Below are positions 1 through 8,800 of a stretch of 13,459 nucleotides of DNA, piece after piece; within the stretch, counting starts at the first letter, position 1, and each line of letters opens with the position of its first letter. Below the pieces are notes generated by a model. It searched no databases. It saw only the letters and a list, made by a program, of their open reading frames with translations, and was not told the origin of the DNA. Location: NCBI GenBank assembly GCA_937900305.1, contig CALCCV010000507.1, forward strand, positions 1-13,459, in the 5' to 3' direction. This stretch comes from an uncultured Pseudobdellovibrionaceae bacterium. GTDB taxonomy: Bacteria; Bdellovibrionota; Bdellovibrionia; Bdellovibrionales; Bdellovibrionaceae. The position numbers and the translations under genes are program-made.

Positions 1-2
1 TC

Positions 3-413
3 AAAGCTGGCCAATTCAACATGCAGGCTTGGTTAAAAATGGATTTGCAAAACCGACCTTACCTCAACATGCTTCAGTCCAAAAGCTTCCCCAACGCCAC
101 CTTTGTGACTGACGGTGAACGACAGGCTGAAAAACGTCTTTTACAAACAGTTTTAAATCGAAAATTTACGGCTGAAAAAAGTCGTCTCATCCAAGAACTC
201 GAAAGGATTTTTGCATTTGCAAACTTAGCGCTTTCGGCAACGTCATCAGAACTTCCAAAAATTACCAAACTGCCGACTCAAGAGGAGCTCTTGAGCTCCG
301 GTCTGGAGATGTGGCCCGTTAACGACGGAGAAGATTGGTTGGACGAACTTGGTCATCACGTGTTTATAGGGGAGAGTCAATGTCGCGCCAGCGCACCTTC
401 ACCATCCAAATAG
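3..413 (+). CDS. 3' end of an unidentified protein (5' end outside window)
   Basis: I do not recognise this gene. The frame is open from the first complete codon of the window (AAA at 3) to TAG at 411-413, so about 136 C-terminal residues are visible. An internal ATG at 21 has no convincing Shine-Dalgarno sequence, so the true start probably lies upstream. The other two forward frames are closed by stops within about 110 bases. The visible part is soluble-looking, with a basic, probably helical stretch (residues around QAEKRLLQTVLNRKF) followed by an acidic tail containing a WPVNDGEDWLDEL patch. No membrane span or named motif is seen. Its last 34 bases overlap the start of the TPR-like gene, which suggests the same operon and translational coupling. 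By position it may belong to the gliding-type cluster, but nothing in the sequence proves a role. Confidence 0.6.
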   Translation, partial: KAGQFNMQAWLKMDLQNRPYLNMLQSKSFPNATFVTDGERQAEKRLLQTVLNRKFTAEKSRLIQELERIFAFANLALSATSSELPKITKLPTQEELLSSGLEMWPVNDGEDWLDELGHHVFIGESQCRASAPSPSK

Positions 414-3400
414 TTTGCGCCATCAGCTTCATCGGATCTACCGTTTTGCAGTCTCGATCTGTTGCACAGGCTCCCCTGTTTGACACCTCGGGATTTGCAC
501 CCGGCGTGGAGGCCGGAAAATCAAAAACGTCTTCGCTGCCCCTGAAACCCGACGGAGCAAGTGGTGCCGAAGCCGCCTTCGAAAAACCGGATGTGGAAAC
601 ATTAAAGAGTCGCGTAGTTTCGTTCAATTTGCTGGTCAAAAATGCTAGGAATCCCGAAGAAAAAGCCAAATTTCTAATTGGCCGTTGCCTCTTGCACATG
701 CAAAAAGCGCAATACATTAACGCTCTACCTGTCGACGAAAAATCTCCCGTCGAAGACGAAGAGCTTCGAGAGGCCTATGCGGCCGCGACGAACGACGCAA
801 CCCTAGCTTTGCAAGAAAAAGCCGTCAGCAAAGGCACTAAATCCTATGCCTATTACTTACTGGGATTGGCCCAGCTGGGGTCTAACAAACGCAAAGATGC
901 CATTAAATCTTTAGAAAGTTCGCTCAAAGAATTTCCTCGCGCTACTTATGCTGGCAACATTGTTATCTTCATCTCGGATCTTCACTATGAAAGAGAGGAC
1001 TACCTAAAGTCAGTGTTGTTCTTGAATCAAAACATGTCCATCCTGCGAGAGCCCCAGAAGATTCTAGCTCAATATAAGATTGCGTTAGCTTATGGAGAAA
1101 TGAAAGAATTTCCCATGGCAGAGGAAACCCTGCTCAATCTCTTAAAAAAATCCACATTAGGGGAGATGGCCCCAACGATCGTAAAAGAGCTGGCGGTCGT
1201 ATCCGCCCGCATTCGAAATGAATCGGGACTGATTTCCCTCGCCAGCCAGGTCTTCCCGCTCGATTCAGAACGCCGAGCTGAGTTTTTATCCAGCGCGTAC
1301 TCCCATCTTCAAAGGCAACAACCAAAAACCAATCACGGAACCATCTTTCAAAGTTTGATGAATTTGGCATCGGCACCTGAAAAACGGGTTCGCCTGTGGT
1401 TAGACGAAATTCGCAACACTCGACAAAACTATGCCAGTCGCCGACCTCTCGCGAATTTTCAATCAATTTCCCTAGAGTTTGGACGCATGAAGGAAGCTGA
1501 AACAACGGCGATCCTCGCAAGCCTGGGAGAGGCCCTCAACCTGGAATGCGATTTTCTCATTCGTAGTTACGTCGACACCTTTACGGGGAAAACCCCAAAC
1601 AAAGAAGGCCTTTCGAGCCTTGAAATGACTTCATCCCTGCAATCCTTTTTTAAATTTACCGAAAAGAATTTCCCCAACGCCAAAAATCGCCAACAAATGT
1701 TTGGCATGTGGCTGGGTGTCTGCTCTGAACAAAACGATCAACTCTGCGTGCGAAATGTGAGTCAGAAAATACTCGCTGAACCTGGGTTGAAGGGAATCCA
1801 TGCCCAAGCCATCGACGCAAAAATCTTGGCGCTGAAGGTTCTGCAAAGCAAAGACAGAACCACATATATGCCTGAACTTAAAAGTTCGCTTGAGGAGTAT
1901 GTGCAAAACCCGAACGCGTCCAAATGGATCGAGTTTGCCGGCTACCTCGCCGATGTCTATATTCTTGAAAAAAAATTCGACAGGGCCCTTCAGCTCTTGG
2001 CGAAAGCAAACTCAATCGATCACAGCGAAAACTCTTTTTTTCGTCTGCAATCGGCGCGCTTTTTGGCCGGACAATACAAAGACGTCGTGAACGACAAAAT
2101 TCCAGACGGCACACCGTCTTCACCAAGATTGGCAGCGTTGGTCCGAGAAGCCTCACTTAAACTCGCAGCCGAAGCCGGCGACAGCGATAAAAACTTTGGT
2201 GATTACGAAGCCAATATCAATCGATTTCTATCACTCAATGCCGACGAAGGAAAAAGCAAAGCCGTTCTGGACGACTACATCCAGCGATTGATCGACAAAA
2301 ATGAAATACAAAAAGCTTATTTAAAGGCCAAGGATCTCGACGTTGGCAAACGGCGAAGCCTGTCTCCAACGCTCCAAAAACTCTCGCTGCGACTCATGCA
2401 AGAGGGTTACTTTTCGCAAGCCAAGCAGCTGCTCTATGACGGAAATACTTTGCTCAGTCCCGCTGCCTTAAACGAAGCCCTGTTTTCCAGAATTGGCGCT
2501 GGCGAGCCGGTCTCGCCAAAAGAACTTGTGAATCTAGGGGGAACCGAACGCAATTACCTGATTGGTGTTTTAGCACTCACCCGACCCAAGATCGTCGTCC
2601 AACTGATGAAACTCAACCTACCCCTTAGCAAAGTGGATCGCACCTTAGGATTTTTAGCGAATAAAATCGACCAAAACACCGAAACTCCATCCGTTGACGA
2701 CAAACAAGGTCGGACAATGGCCAGCCTCGCACCCAAAGAGTCGGCGTCCCTCACCGCCTTTAAAAAATTATCAGCGCAAATTGACTTTCCGGCGCCGGAA
2801 GCTGGAGGCACGGAAGCCTCTGCAAAATTAGCGAAAGCCGTTGGTGCAGTCCGAAAATTGCGAGCGCAGGTCACTCCATCGTTGAGCGGGCAAACGCCTA
2901 TCAATCAGGTTGAAGTTTTAAGAATCGCCATTCGCATTGAAGAGCAAGCAGCCGCCGCCATCGAAAAATCGCCAGTTCCAGCAAACTTCGCCGGTGAACA
3001 GAAATTAAAATATCTTCAGAAACTCAATTCACTCGCTAACGAATTCAGAGATCAAGGAAAGGAACTTCGCAAGATCCTTTCCAGTCTCGACAGTTCAGGC
3101 GAGCTCAGTGCTGCGTCCGCCGACTCAAAAGGACAAATGCCGCTCATCAACCTGACGCTTTGGCCATGGCCCCCACATCCACTTCAAGAGAGACTCGTGC
3201 GAATGGTTCAAGAGGGCAACCGAGCCGGCGCAATCATCATGCTAGACTTGAATCGTGCCGCCAAAAACACGGGAAACGCTGGCAAGCCGCTGAGCGACAC
3301 TGAATACTACCAATTTCGCACGGGGGTGTTGTTAGCGGGATCTGACAATCGGCCGCTGGCAAATTTTGTACAAAAGGAACTGCGGTCGCAAAACCAGATG

Positions 3401-3430
3401 GACATTCTGAAGACGTGGAGAGAATTGTGA
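380..3430 (+). CDS. Secreted helical-repeat (TPR-like) protein, Glt-cluster type
   Basis: A 1016-residue exported protein, probably periplasmic. The ATG at 380 is chosen because AGGGGAGAG (368-376) sits just upstream and the N-terminus then makes a signal peptide: basic MSRQR, a hydrophobic core at about residues 8-24, and likely cleavage after SVAQA near residue 30. A longer reading from 335 would bury this signal. Helical repeats of tetratricopeptide character are seen at about 154-260 (motifs such as YYLLGLAQLG and ALAYGEMKEFPMAEETL), 514-570 and 640-700. Residues about 835-960 look like helical coiled coil, and the tail has a LTLWPWPPHPLQERL patch. Large periplasmic TPR proteins (GltD/AgmU and GltE/AglT in Myxococcus) accompany GltG in gliding complexes, which fits the GltG-like gene two genes downstream. 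I cannot tell which of those it corresponds to. It overlaps the upstream gene by 34 bases and the next by 4. Confidence 0.85.
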   Translation: MSRQRTFTIQIVCAISFIGSTVLQSRSVAQAPLFDTSGFAPGVEAGKSKTSSLPLKPDGASGAEAAFEKPDVETLKSRVVSFNLLVKNARNPEEKAKFLIGRCLLHMQKAQYINALPVDEKSPVEDEELREAYAAATNDATLALQEKAVSKGTKSYAYYLLGLAQLGSNKRKDAIKSLESSLKEFPRATYAGNIVIFISDLHYEREDYLKSVLFLNQNMSILREPQKILAQYKIALAYGEMKEFPMAEETLLNLLKKSTLGEMAPTIVKELAVVSARIRNESGLISLASQVFPLDSERRAEFLSSAYSHLQRQQPKTNHGTIFQSLMNLASAPEKRVRLWLDEIRNTRQNYASRRPLANFQSISLEFGRMKEAETTAILASLGEALNLECDFLIRSYVDTFTGKTPNKEGLSSLEMTSSLQSFFKFTEKNFPNAKNRQQMFGMWLGVCSEQNDQLCVRNVSQKILAEPGLKGIHAQAIDAKILALKVLQSKDRTTYMPELKSSLEEYVQNPNASKWIEFAGYLADVYILEKKFDRALQLLAKANSIDHSENSFFRLQSARFLAGQYKDVVNDKIPDGTPSSPRLAALVREASLKLAAEAGDSDKNFGDYEANINRFLSLNADEGKSKAVLDDYIQRLIDKNEIQKAYLKAKDLDVGKRRSLSPTLQKLSLRLMQEGYFSQAKQLLYDGNTLLSPAALNEALFSRIGAGEPVSPKELVNLGGTERNYLIGVLALTRPKIVVQLMKLNLPLSKVDRTLGFLANKIDQNTETPSVDDKQGRTMASLAPKESASLTAFKKLSAQIDFPAPEAGGTEASAKLAKAVGAVRKLRAQVTPSLSGQTPINQVEVLRIAIRIEEQAAAAIEKSPVPANFAGEQKLKYLQKLNSLANEFRDQGKELRKILSSLDSSGELSAASADSKGQMPLINLTLWPWPPHPLQERLVRMVQEGNRAGAIIMLDLNRAAKNTGNAGKPLSDTEYYQFRTGVLLAGSDNRPLANFVQKELRSQNQMDILKTWREL

Positions 3431-3837
3431 AACCAAGATTTCTTGCTCCGCTATATATGCCGTCAGCCAAATTCTTTGGACTGGCATTTTTTTCGACTCT
3501 TGTATTGCTCGCGCAATCCCCTTTGGCGCAAGTTCCGGCCCGCACGCGTGCAACCGGCCTGAAGCGGCCGGCTGCCAAAGCAGCGGCCCCTCTGCCTCCG
3601 CCCGCCGTGCCGCCGCCAGCTTCCGAAGCATCGGCGAACAATCCTGAAAATATCAATTTTGAAGGTGAAGTCATTGAGGGCGAGCAAGGAATTCCTACCT
3701 TACTTCAGGACTTTGACGCTCAGGGAGCGACTTTGGATTTAATTGTTCTCAAAAGAGCGGACTTCAATGACTCATACAATGGAAAGATTGATTTGCCATT
3801 TCGCTATCAATCCAGTCGCACTGAAAAGGAACATTGA
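3427..3837 (+). CDS. Small secreted proline-rich protein between the TPR-like gene and gltG
   Basis: About 136 residues, not recognised as a named family. Three starts compete: GTG 3415, GTG 3427 and ATG 3457. I prefer GTG 3427, because GGAG at 3417-3420 lies 6 bases upstream and the GTGA overlaps the TGA stop of the previous gene by exactly 4 bases, typical of translational coupling. The N-terminus is then basic (KPR), with a hydrophobic core FFGLAFFSTLVLLA and a likely cleavage near SPLAQ. A Lys/Ala/Pro-rich linker follows (LPPPAVPPPAS). The C-terminal half is acidic then mixed, with the clear blocks INFEGEVIEGEQG and LDLIVLKRADFNDSYN, which look like a conserved interaction segment. Its position before gltG suggests a periplasmic accessory of the same complex, possibly in the place of GltF. 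That is inference from order only. Confidence 0.75.
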   Translation: MKPRFLAPLYMPSAKFFGLAFFSTLVLLAQSPLAQVPARTRATGLKRPAAKAAAPLPPPAVPPPASEASANNPENINFEGEVIEGEQGIPTLLQDFDAQGATLDLIVLKRADFNDSYNGKIDLPFRYQSSRTEKEH

Positions 3838-5633
3838 CGTTGCGATTTATCACAATTGCTCGCAATCAATTTGATTTGGTTTCTTTACCGATGGATCGCC
3901 CCGTCATCACGGTCGGTCGATCAACGTTGTGCGAAGCTGTCTTGCGAGTTCCGAATATCAAGCCTTTTCAATATGTACTCACTTGGCAAGGCACGGGATC
4001 ATTCAATCCTTACCAAGGCGATTGGCTCCTGGTCGACCTTTCGCACAACAAAATGGACCATTGGTCGACCAAAGAAGATGTTTTATCAAATCTAAAAAGT
4101 TTCACGGGAACTCGGATCGCCGGATCAAAACCTTTTTTACTGAATGACCTGAAGTTTTCAATTTCCGAAGAGGAATTTTTATCCCCTGATTTCAATAGTC
4201 CGGTTCGTCGCGAGCTCCTCGGTTCTCTGCAAAACCACTCGGACATGGCAATGACCCAAGCGCACTCGAAACGAAAACGAGAACTCGAAGTTATCACCCT
4301 CGATGCCCACACCGACCAGCTTCGACATCTTTCTCACCTCCCCTTCCAATCCTCCAGCGTCAGACTGCCAGAGCACGCTGATTTCCGGGTGAAATGGGAA
4401 AGCACCACCGTCGCCAACGTGCAAGTTCCCGCTGGCAATGGGGCCGAAATGAAAATCAACAATGAGGCCCAAAAACTTCTGACTCGAAAATGGGTTCCGG
4501 TCAAAATTCAAGACACCTTGAGCGTAAAAATTGGCGATGAGAGATTTATTTTTCGATTGGTTCCTTCGCAAGGCCATCACATCGCCGCCCGAAATTTAAA
4601 ATACGGAACAACCTTCGCATCCATTTTTCTGAGTTGTTTGATTTTGTTTTTCTACGCCAATTCGCTCGTTTCAACCTCTTCGGTCGATTTACAGCCGCCC
4701 CCCCCCGCTCGCCGAATTGCCGAAATCGAATTGCCCGCCGTGGAACTAGCCACGCAACCTCCGCCCCCGCCAGTCATGAAGCTCGTCGCAGTAGCAAAGC
4801 CCCCGCCTCCAGTAGCCGTACCCGAGGTGAAGCCAGCGCCCATTTCGCAAAAATCCGCGCCCCCACTAAACCTGGCTCCGAGAGTTGCCAAAGTTTCTCC
4901 ACCGAAAGCCCGAATTTCGAAAAGTACAAAATCTAGAATGCCGACTTCGGCGCCGACCCAGTCTCAACCCGCGCAAGTCCCGCAGGAGAATCTCTTTGAT
5001 GCACTAGGGGACGCGGGAACTGAGTCCGCAGTGCGGGTCAATGCCGATGAAATTTTGCAGCAACAGAGTCGAGACCAGTCCAAAAAAAATGATGAAATTT
5101 TTCCTGAAGCAGATCTTGAGAGCGCTCTCTACAAACGAACGATTCCCAAACGCAAAAGTCTCCGGGATATGGCGTCAGATATAACAGCTGATCGAGCCAA
5201 CGAAGCTTTTCTCGGTAACGACAATTTAGGCAAAGCCCCCAGTGGAAAACGGGGATTGCAAAAAAATTTGGCGGCATTTGCTGGGGGGCTTAGCGCCGGT
5301 GGAGGAGCCGACGTGGATCTTCAACAAGGAATGGCTTCGGGTGGTCTCGACCGCGAAACTGTGCTAGCGCAATTGATGAAAAGGCGGTCTGAAATCAAAG
5401 GCTGCTATGACACGGCCCTCGCGTTGAATTCAAAAATTTCGGGCAAGGTCACTTTCCGATGGTTGATTTCTGGATCAGGGAAAGTCAGTTCGGTTCAACT
5501 CATTAAATCTCAGGCCCAAGCCCCGACTCTCGAAGACTGCGTGAAAGCGGTTTTGCAGAGCCTTAAATTCCCGGCGGCAGCGAATGATCGGCCCACGACG
5601 GTGGACTATCCATTCATCTTTAAGAAAAAGTAA
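3834..5633 (+). CDS. gltG: GltG/PglI-like protein: FHA-like domain, one TM, proline arm, AgmX/PglI C-terminal domain
   Basis: A 599-residue inner-membrane protein. Residues about 5-120 resemble an FHA fold (VITVGRS at 24-30) but lack the usual S-x-x-H. Residues about 150-250 look like a second beta domain. One membrane span lies at about 259-279. A periplasmic Pro/Lys-rich arm (about 284-380), a charged stretch and a Gly-rich patch near 480-495 follow. The C-terminal domain, about 505-599, has the AgmX/PglI (TonB-like) pattern: GCYD with C524, GKVTFRWLISGSGKVSS, EDCVK with C569, and a YPFIF end. In Myxococcus the GltG/PglI protein has this layout and is proposed to reach from the motor across the periplasm. 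The start is TTG 3834, overlapping the previous stop as TTGA. TTG 3840, 9 bases from AAAGGA (3825-3830), is equally possible and differs by two residues. The gltG name rests on domain layout. Confidence 0.85.
   Translation: MTLRFITIARNQFDLVSLPMDRPVITVGRSTLCEAVLRVPNIKPFQYVLTWQGTGSFNPYQGDWLLVDLSHNKMDHWSTKEDVLSNLKSFTGTRIAGSKPFLLNDLKFSISEEEFLSPDFNSPVRRELLGSLQNHSDMAMTQAHSKRKRELEVITLDAHTDQLRHLSHLPFQSSSVRLPEHADFRVKWESTTVANVQVPAGNGAEMKINNEAQKLLTRKWVPVKIQDTLSVKIGDERFIFRLVPSQGHHIAARNLKYGTTFASIFLSCLILFFYANSLVSTSSVDLQPPPPARRIAEIELPAVELATQPPPPPVMKLVAVAKPPPPVAVPEVKPAPISQKSAPPLNLAPRVAKVSPPKARISKSTKSRMPTSAPTQSQPAQVPQENLFDALGDAGTESAVRVNADEILQQQSRDQSKKNDEIFPEADLESALYKRTIPKRKSLRDMASDITADRANEAFLGNDNLGKAPSGKRGLQKNLAAFAGGLSAGGGADVDLQQGMASGGLDRETVLAQLMKRRSEIKGCYDTALALNSKISGKVTFRWLISGSGKVSSVQLIKSQAQAPTLEDCVKAVLQSLKFPAAANDRPTTVDYPFIFKKK
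4698..4706 (+). repeat. Run of nine C within the gltG proline codons
   Basis: Nine consecutive C residues encode part of the PPPP stretch just after the membrane span. Insertion of one C would shift into a frame that stops at 4934-4936. Loss of one C would stop at 4747-4749. Either change would remove the periplasmic arm and the C-terminal domain. Long G/C tracts are known slippage sites, but whether this one varies cannot be seen here. Confidence 0.9.
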
Positions 5634-5683
5634 ACGTTCAAAACACCTCTGTTATAAAAAAATAAAAATGCAAAAGTCTGGTC

Positions 5684-5701
5684 AGCGCGGTGGCGCTTTT
5701 T
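5684..5701 (+). terminator. Weak intrinsic terminator candidate after gltG
   Basis: A 5-bp stem AGCGC/GCGCT (5684-5688 with 5693-5697) closes a GGTG loop and runs straight into five T (5697-5701). It lies 50 bases after the gltG stop. The stem is short, so termination may be partial. Confidence 0.4.
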
Positions 5702-5800
5702 GGAATAGCCCTCTCTTCATCGTCGTCACAAAACGTCTCAGCATGAGAATGCACTGCCCGATCAGCCACTTACAGAAATGCGTGAGACAGGTACGAATGT

Positions 5801-5809
5801 TGATATATC
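5801..5809 (+). promoter_or_regulatory. Possible extended -10 promoter element for the lipoprotein gene
   Basis: TGATATATC reads as a TGn-extended -10 with hexamer TATATC (4 of 6 to TATAAT). No good -35 is seen at the usual distance. Transcription would start near 5816, about 26 bases before the ATG at 5842. The rest of the 208-base gap holds a 13-bp dyad TCTCAGCATGAGA (5736-5748) that could be an operator, and no convincing gene. Confidence 0.25.
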
Positions 5810-5841
5810 TCCTTTTGTAGAAATAAAAGCGAGGTCATCAA

Positions 5842-8800
5842 ATGTTGTTATCTGGATTATTGAAAAAGCTATTTGCGTCTCAAATCAAGACAGGTTTTTT
5901 TCTGACGTTGATCTTTATGCTCCCTCTGATTCAGGGTTGCACGCCGGTGAAATTTTCATCCGACTCGACTCAACCCATCGGCGTAGACCCCACAGGTTCT
6001 GGAAATCCCACAGATCCAAACAACCCAAATGATCCAAACAACCCAAATCCGAATAATCCACCTCCCGTCGACGCCGATGACGATCACGCCACAGACACGG
6101 ACACTGACGGCGACCCAATGACCGATGAGGATCCAGGCACCGATAGCGACACTCCGACAGACGATGACGATCACAACACCGATACAGACACTGACGGTGA
6201 CCCGATGACCGATGAAGATCCAGGCACCGACGGTGACACTCCGACGGACGACGACGATCACAACACCGATACAGACACTGACGGTGACCCGATGACCGAT
6301 GAAGATCCAGGCACCGATGGAGACGGCGGAGAAAAAACGCCAACTGGCAGCCTAAAGATCAACGACGGCCAGGCCTATACGACTTCCGAAAATGTCATCT
6401 TGAAGTTGCAATATGTCGACGCGCAATCGATGTACATCACCAATCAAGCTCAATGTTCTGCCGGAGGCGAATGGCTCCCGGTCAATGCAAGCAAAGCTTG
6501 GGTGCTTGCGCAGACCAATTCACCGGCGAAAGTCTTTGTGAAATATCGCAATGTTGCCAAAGAATCCTCGTGTATCGAAGCCAGCATTTTGCACGACAAT
6601 CTTCCACCGCAAGTGACGGTGACACAGTCCCCACCCGCGTTTACAAAATCGCAGACGGCGATCGTTGCTTTTACAAGTACAGACTCAGGATCTGGCGTCG
6701 ATAAAAACTTGTGCAAAGGTGGCCAGGCCCAATCGCTAATAGAATGCCAAAGCCCCATTTCACTTGCGAATTTGCCAGAAGGACCTCACTCTCTGCAAGT
6801 TTCGGCCACAGACAAAGCTGGCAATCAGTCGAATCCAGAACTGGTCAGTTGGATCGTGGATTTGACACCACCAACGGTGACGTTCCAAAAAACACCTCCT
6901 AAGACGACGTCCTCCACAAATGCTGACTTTGAATTTAAAGGACACGACAACTATTCAACAGATCTCGTGTACACTTGCCACTTAGATCAAGTTCAAAAGG
7001 TTCCTTGCACACCAATTCTCAACTTCCCTGTAACGAGCGGCCCTCACACATTTACGGTGACGGCGCAAGATCAAGCCGGAAACACTTCGACACCGGCAAC
7101 TTACACTTGGACTGTCGATGACGCTGTTCCTGGGGTTCCGTCAGTGACGATCACTGAACACCCACCAGCTTTAACGAATCAAGTTAGCTCTCGGTTTGTG
7201 TTCATCAGTGTAAATCCGCAACAACCCATTTCTAGCTATATCTGTCAGATCAACGCTTCCGCCTTTGCTCCTTGCTCGAGTCCCTACCTCACATCGCAAG
7301 TCACGGAAGGAGTGAACAAGTTTCAAGTGATCGGCAAAACCGCGGCGGGCAAATCCTCCTCCCCAGCCACTTACCAGTGGACCTTAGATTTAACTCCACC
7401 GGTCGTGATGATCACCCAAAAGCCGCTGCCCCAAACACCGAGCCCAAATGCCGAGATCGGCTTTGTCGTGACCGACAACTCTGGCGGCGTAACAAAAAGT
7501 GAATGTCGAATTGATCAAGAAGCGTTTGGGCCATGTGTAAGTCCCAAGTCTTACACCTCCCTTGTCCCGGGTCCTCACACTTTCTCGGTCAAAGCCAGCG
7601 ACGAAGCCGGAAATGTGTCACAGCCCGTAAGTTACACGTGGAATATCACAACTGCTTTACCAACGGTTCAGATCCTTTCCGGCCCGGCTCCTTTCACAAA
7701 CCAATCTGCAGCTTCGTTTGTTGTTGAAGGTCACGATGGACTGGGACAACCAATTCAAAAATTTGTCTGCGCTGTTGATAGCACCACAGCTTTTGCACCG
7801 TGCACGTCTCAACCAAGCTTTTCAGGACTTAGCGAAGGACCTCATGTATTCAACGTGAAATCTATCGATGCCTTTGGCCAAATGTCGGCCCCGGCCGCAC
7901 ACTCGTGGGTCATCGACGTCACTCCACCGCTCATCACATTTCCATCGGTGCCACCTTCGCCAATGAGTCGTCTCAATGCCGCCGAAGTGGAATTCTCGGT
8001 CACTGACTCTGGTTCTGGATTGGTTGAAAACAGCTTGATGTGCGGTTTTGACGGAGTGAAAGTCCTCTGCCCCGCTCTCGGAGAAAAGTCTTCAACTGCG
8101 CCGCAAACCCTTGGCCAACATAGCTTTGAATACATAGCCATGGATCGAGCTGGGAACTCAGCGAAAAAATCTATAACTTGGATCACCGAGAACACTCTCC
8201 AATATCCACCACTGGATAAAATCGCTTCCATTGCCTACGAAGATCTTTTCCCTAGTGCGGGAGACGCGGATTACAATGATTTCGTGACTAACTTTAAAAT
8301 TGTCGAGACTGTGAATTCGAACAATCAAGTGTCCCGCATTTTGATCGACGTCATTCCGCGCGCAGCCGGAGCTCGATTTGACTCGAAGCTGATACTCTCG
8401 CTAGATGGGAAAAAAGATTTGCCGTCCAATATAAAAAATCAGACCGCCCCGCTCTTTAAAGGCGCAGCATCGGTGAAGCTAACTCGCTTCGATGACCTCG
8501 GGCGAATTTTGGAAGTTCGCGAAAATCATCCGATTGAAAAAGATCTCGAGATTTTTTCAACTACCCACGGAACATTTGGTCGTCCAAAAGACTCTGCGAT
8601 CAACTCAGATCCAGACAAACCCTATTACAAGCCGGTCCGAAAGATTCGCGTTGAAATCGTGCTCGCAAATCCAGAACTCAACCCCGTCGAAGGCCGCACC
8701 CAGGTAGATCTCAGTAAGTTTCGAATGATCCTCCATGTGATCAATACGGGTTATGACATCGACATCATCAACGTTTCAAAACAGATCGATAAAAATGGAT

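Noticed and set aside
364..717. Minus-strand frames inside the TPR-like gene
   Set aside because: They lack ribosome sites and recognisable motifs, and they lie fully inside a well-supported coding frame on the other strand.
1968..2041. A8 (1968-1975) and T7 (2035-2041) runs in the TPR-like gene as slippage sites
   Set aside because: Short A/T runs are common in AAA/TTT codons at this composition, and the frame is intact. Nothing suggests programmed shifting.
5668..5820. Possible 50-residue small gene in the gap after gltG
   Set aside because: There is no Shine-Dalgarno sequence before ATG 5668, the frame begins inside the terminator candidate region, and the product looks like random translation.
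5915..6343. Long minus-strand open frames opposite the Asp-rich repeats
   Set aside because: They arise from the absence of stops opposite repeated GAC/GAT/ACC codons. They give Arg/His/Cys-rich low-complexity protein, have no ribosome site, and the + strand gene is clearly real.
6595..8190. Ig-like repeats as evidence of a mobile or transferred element
   Set aside because: The repeats are diverged at DNA level, with no flanking repeats, integrase or transposase. They are ordinary domain repetition in a surface protein.
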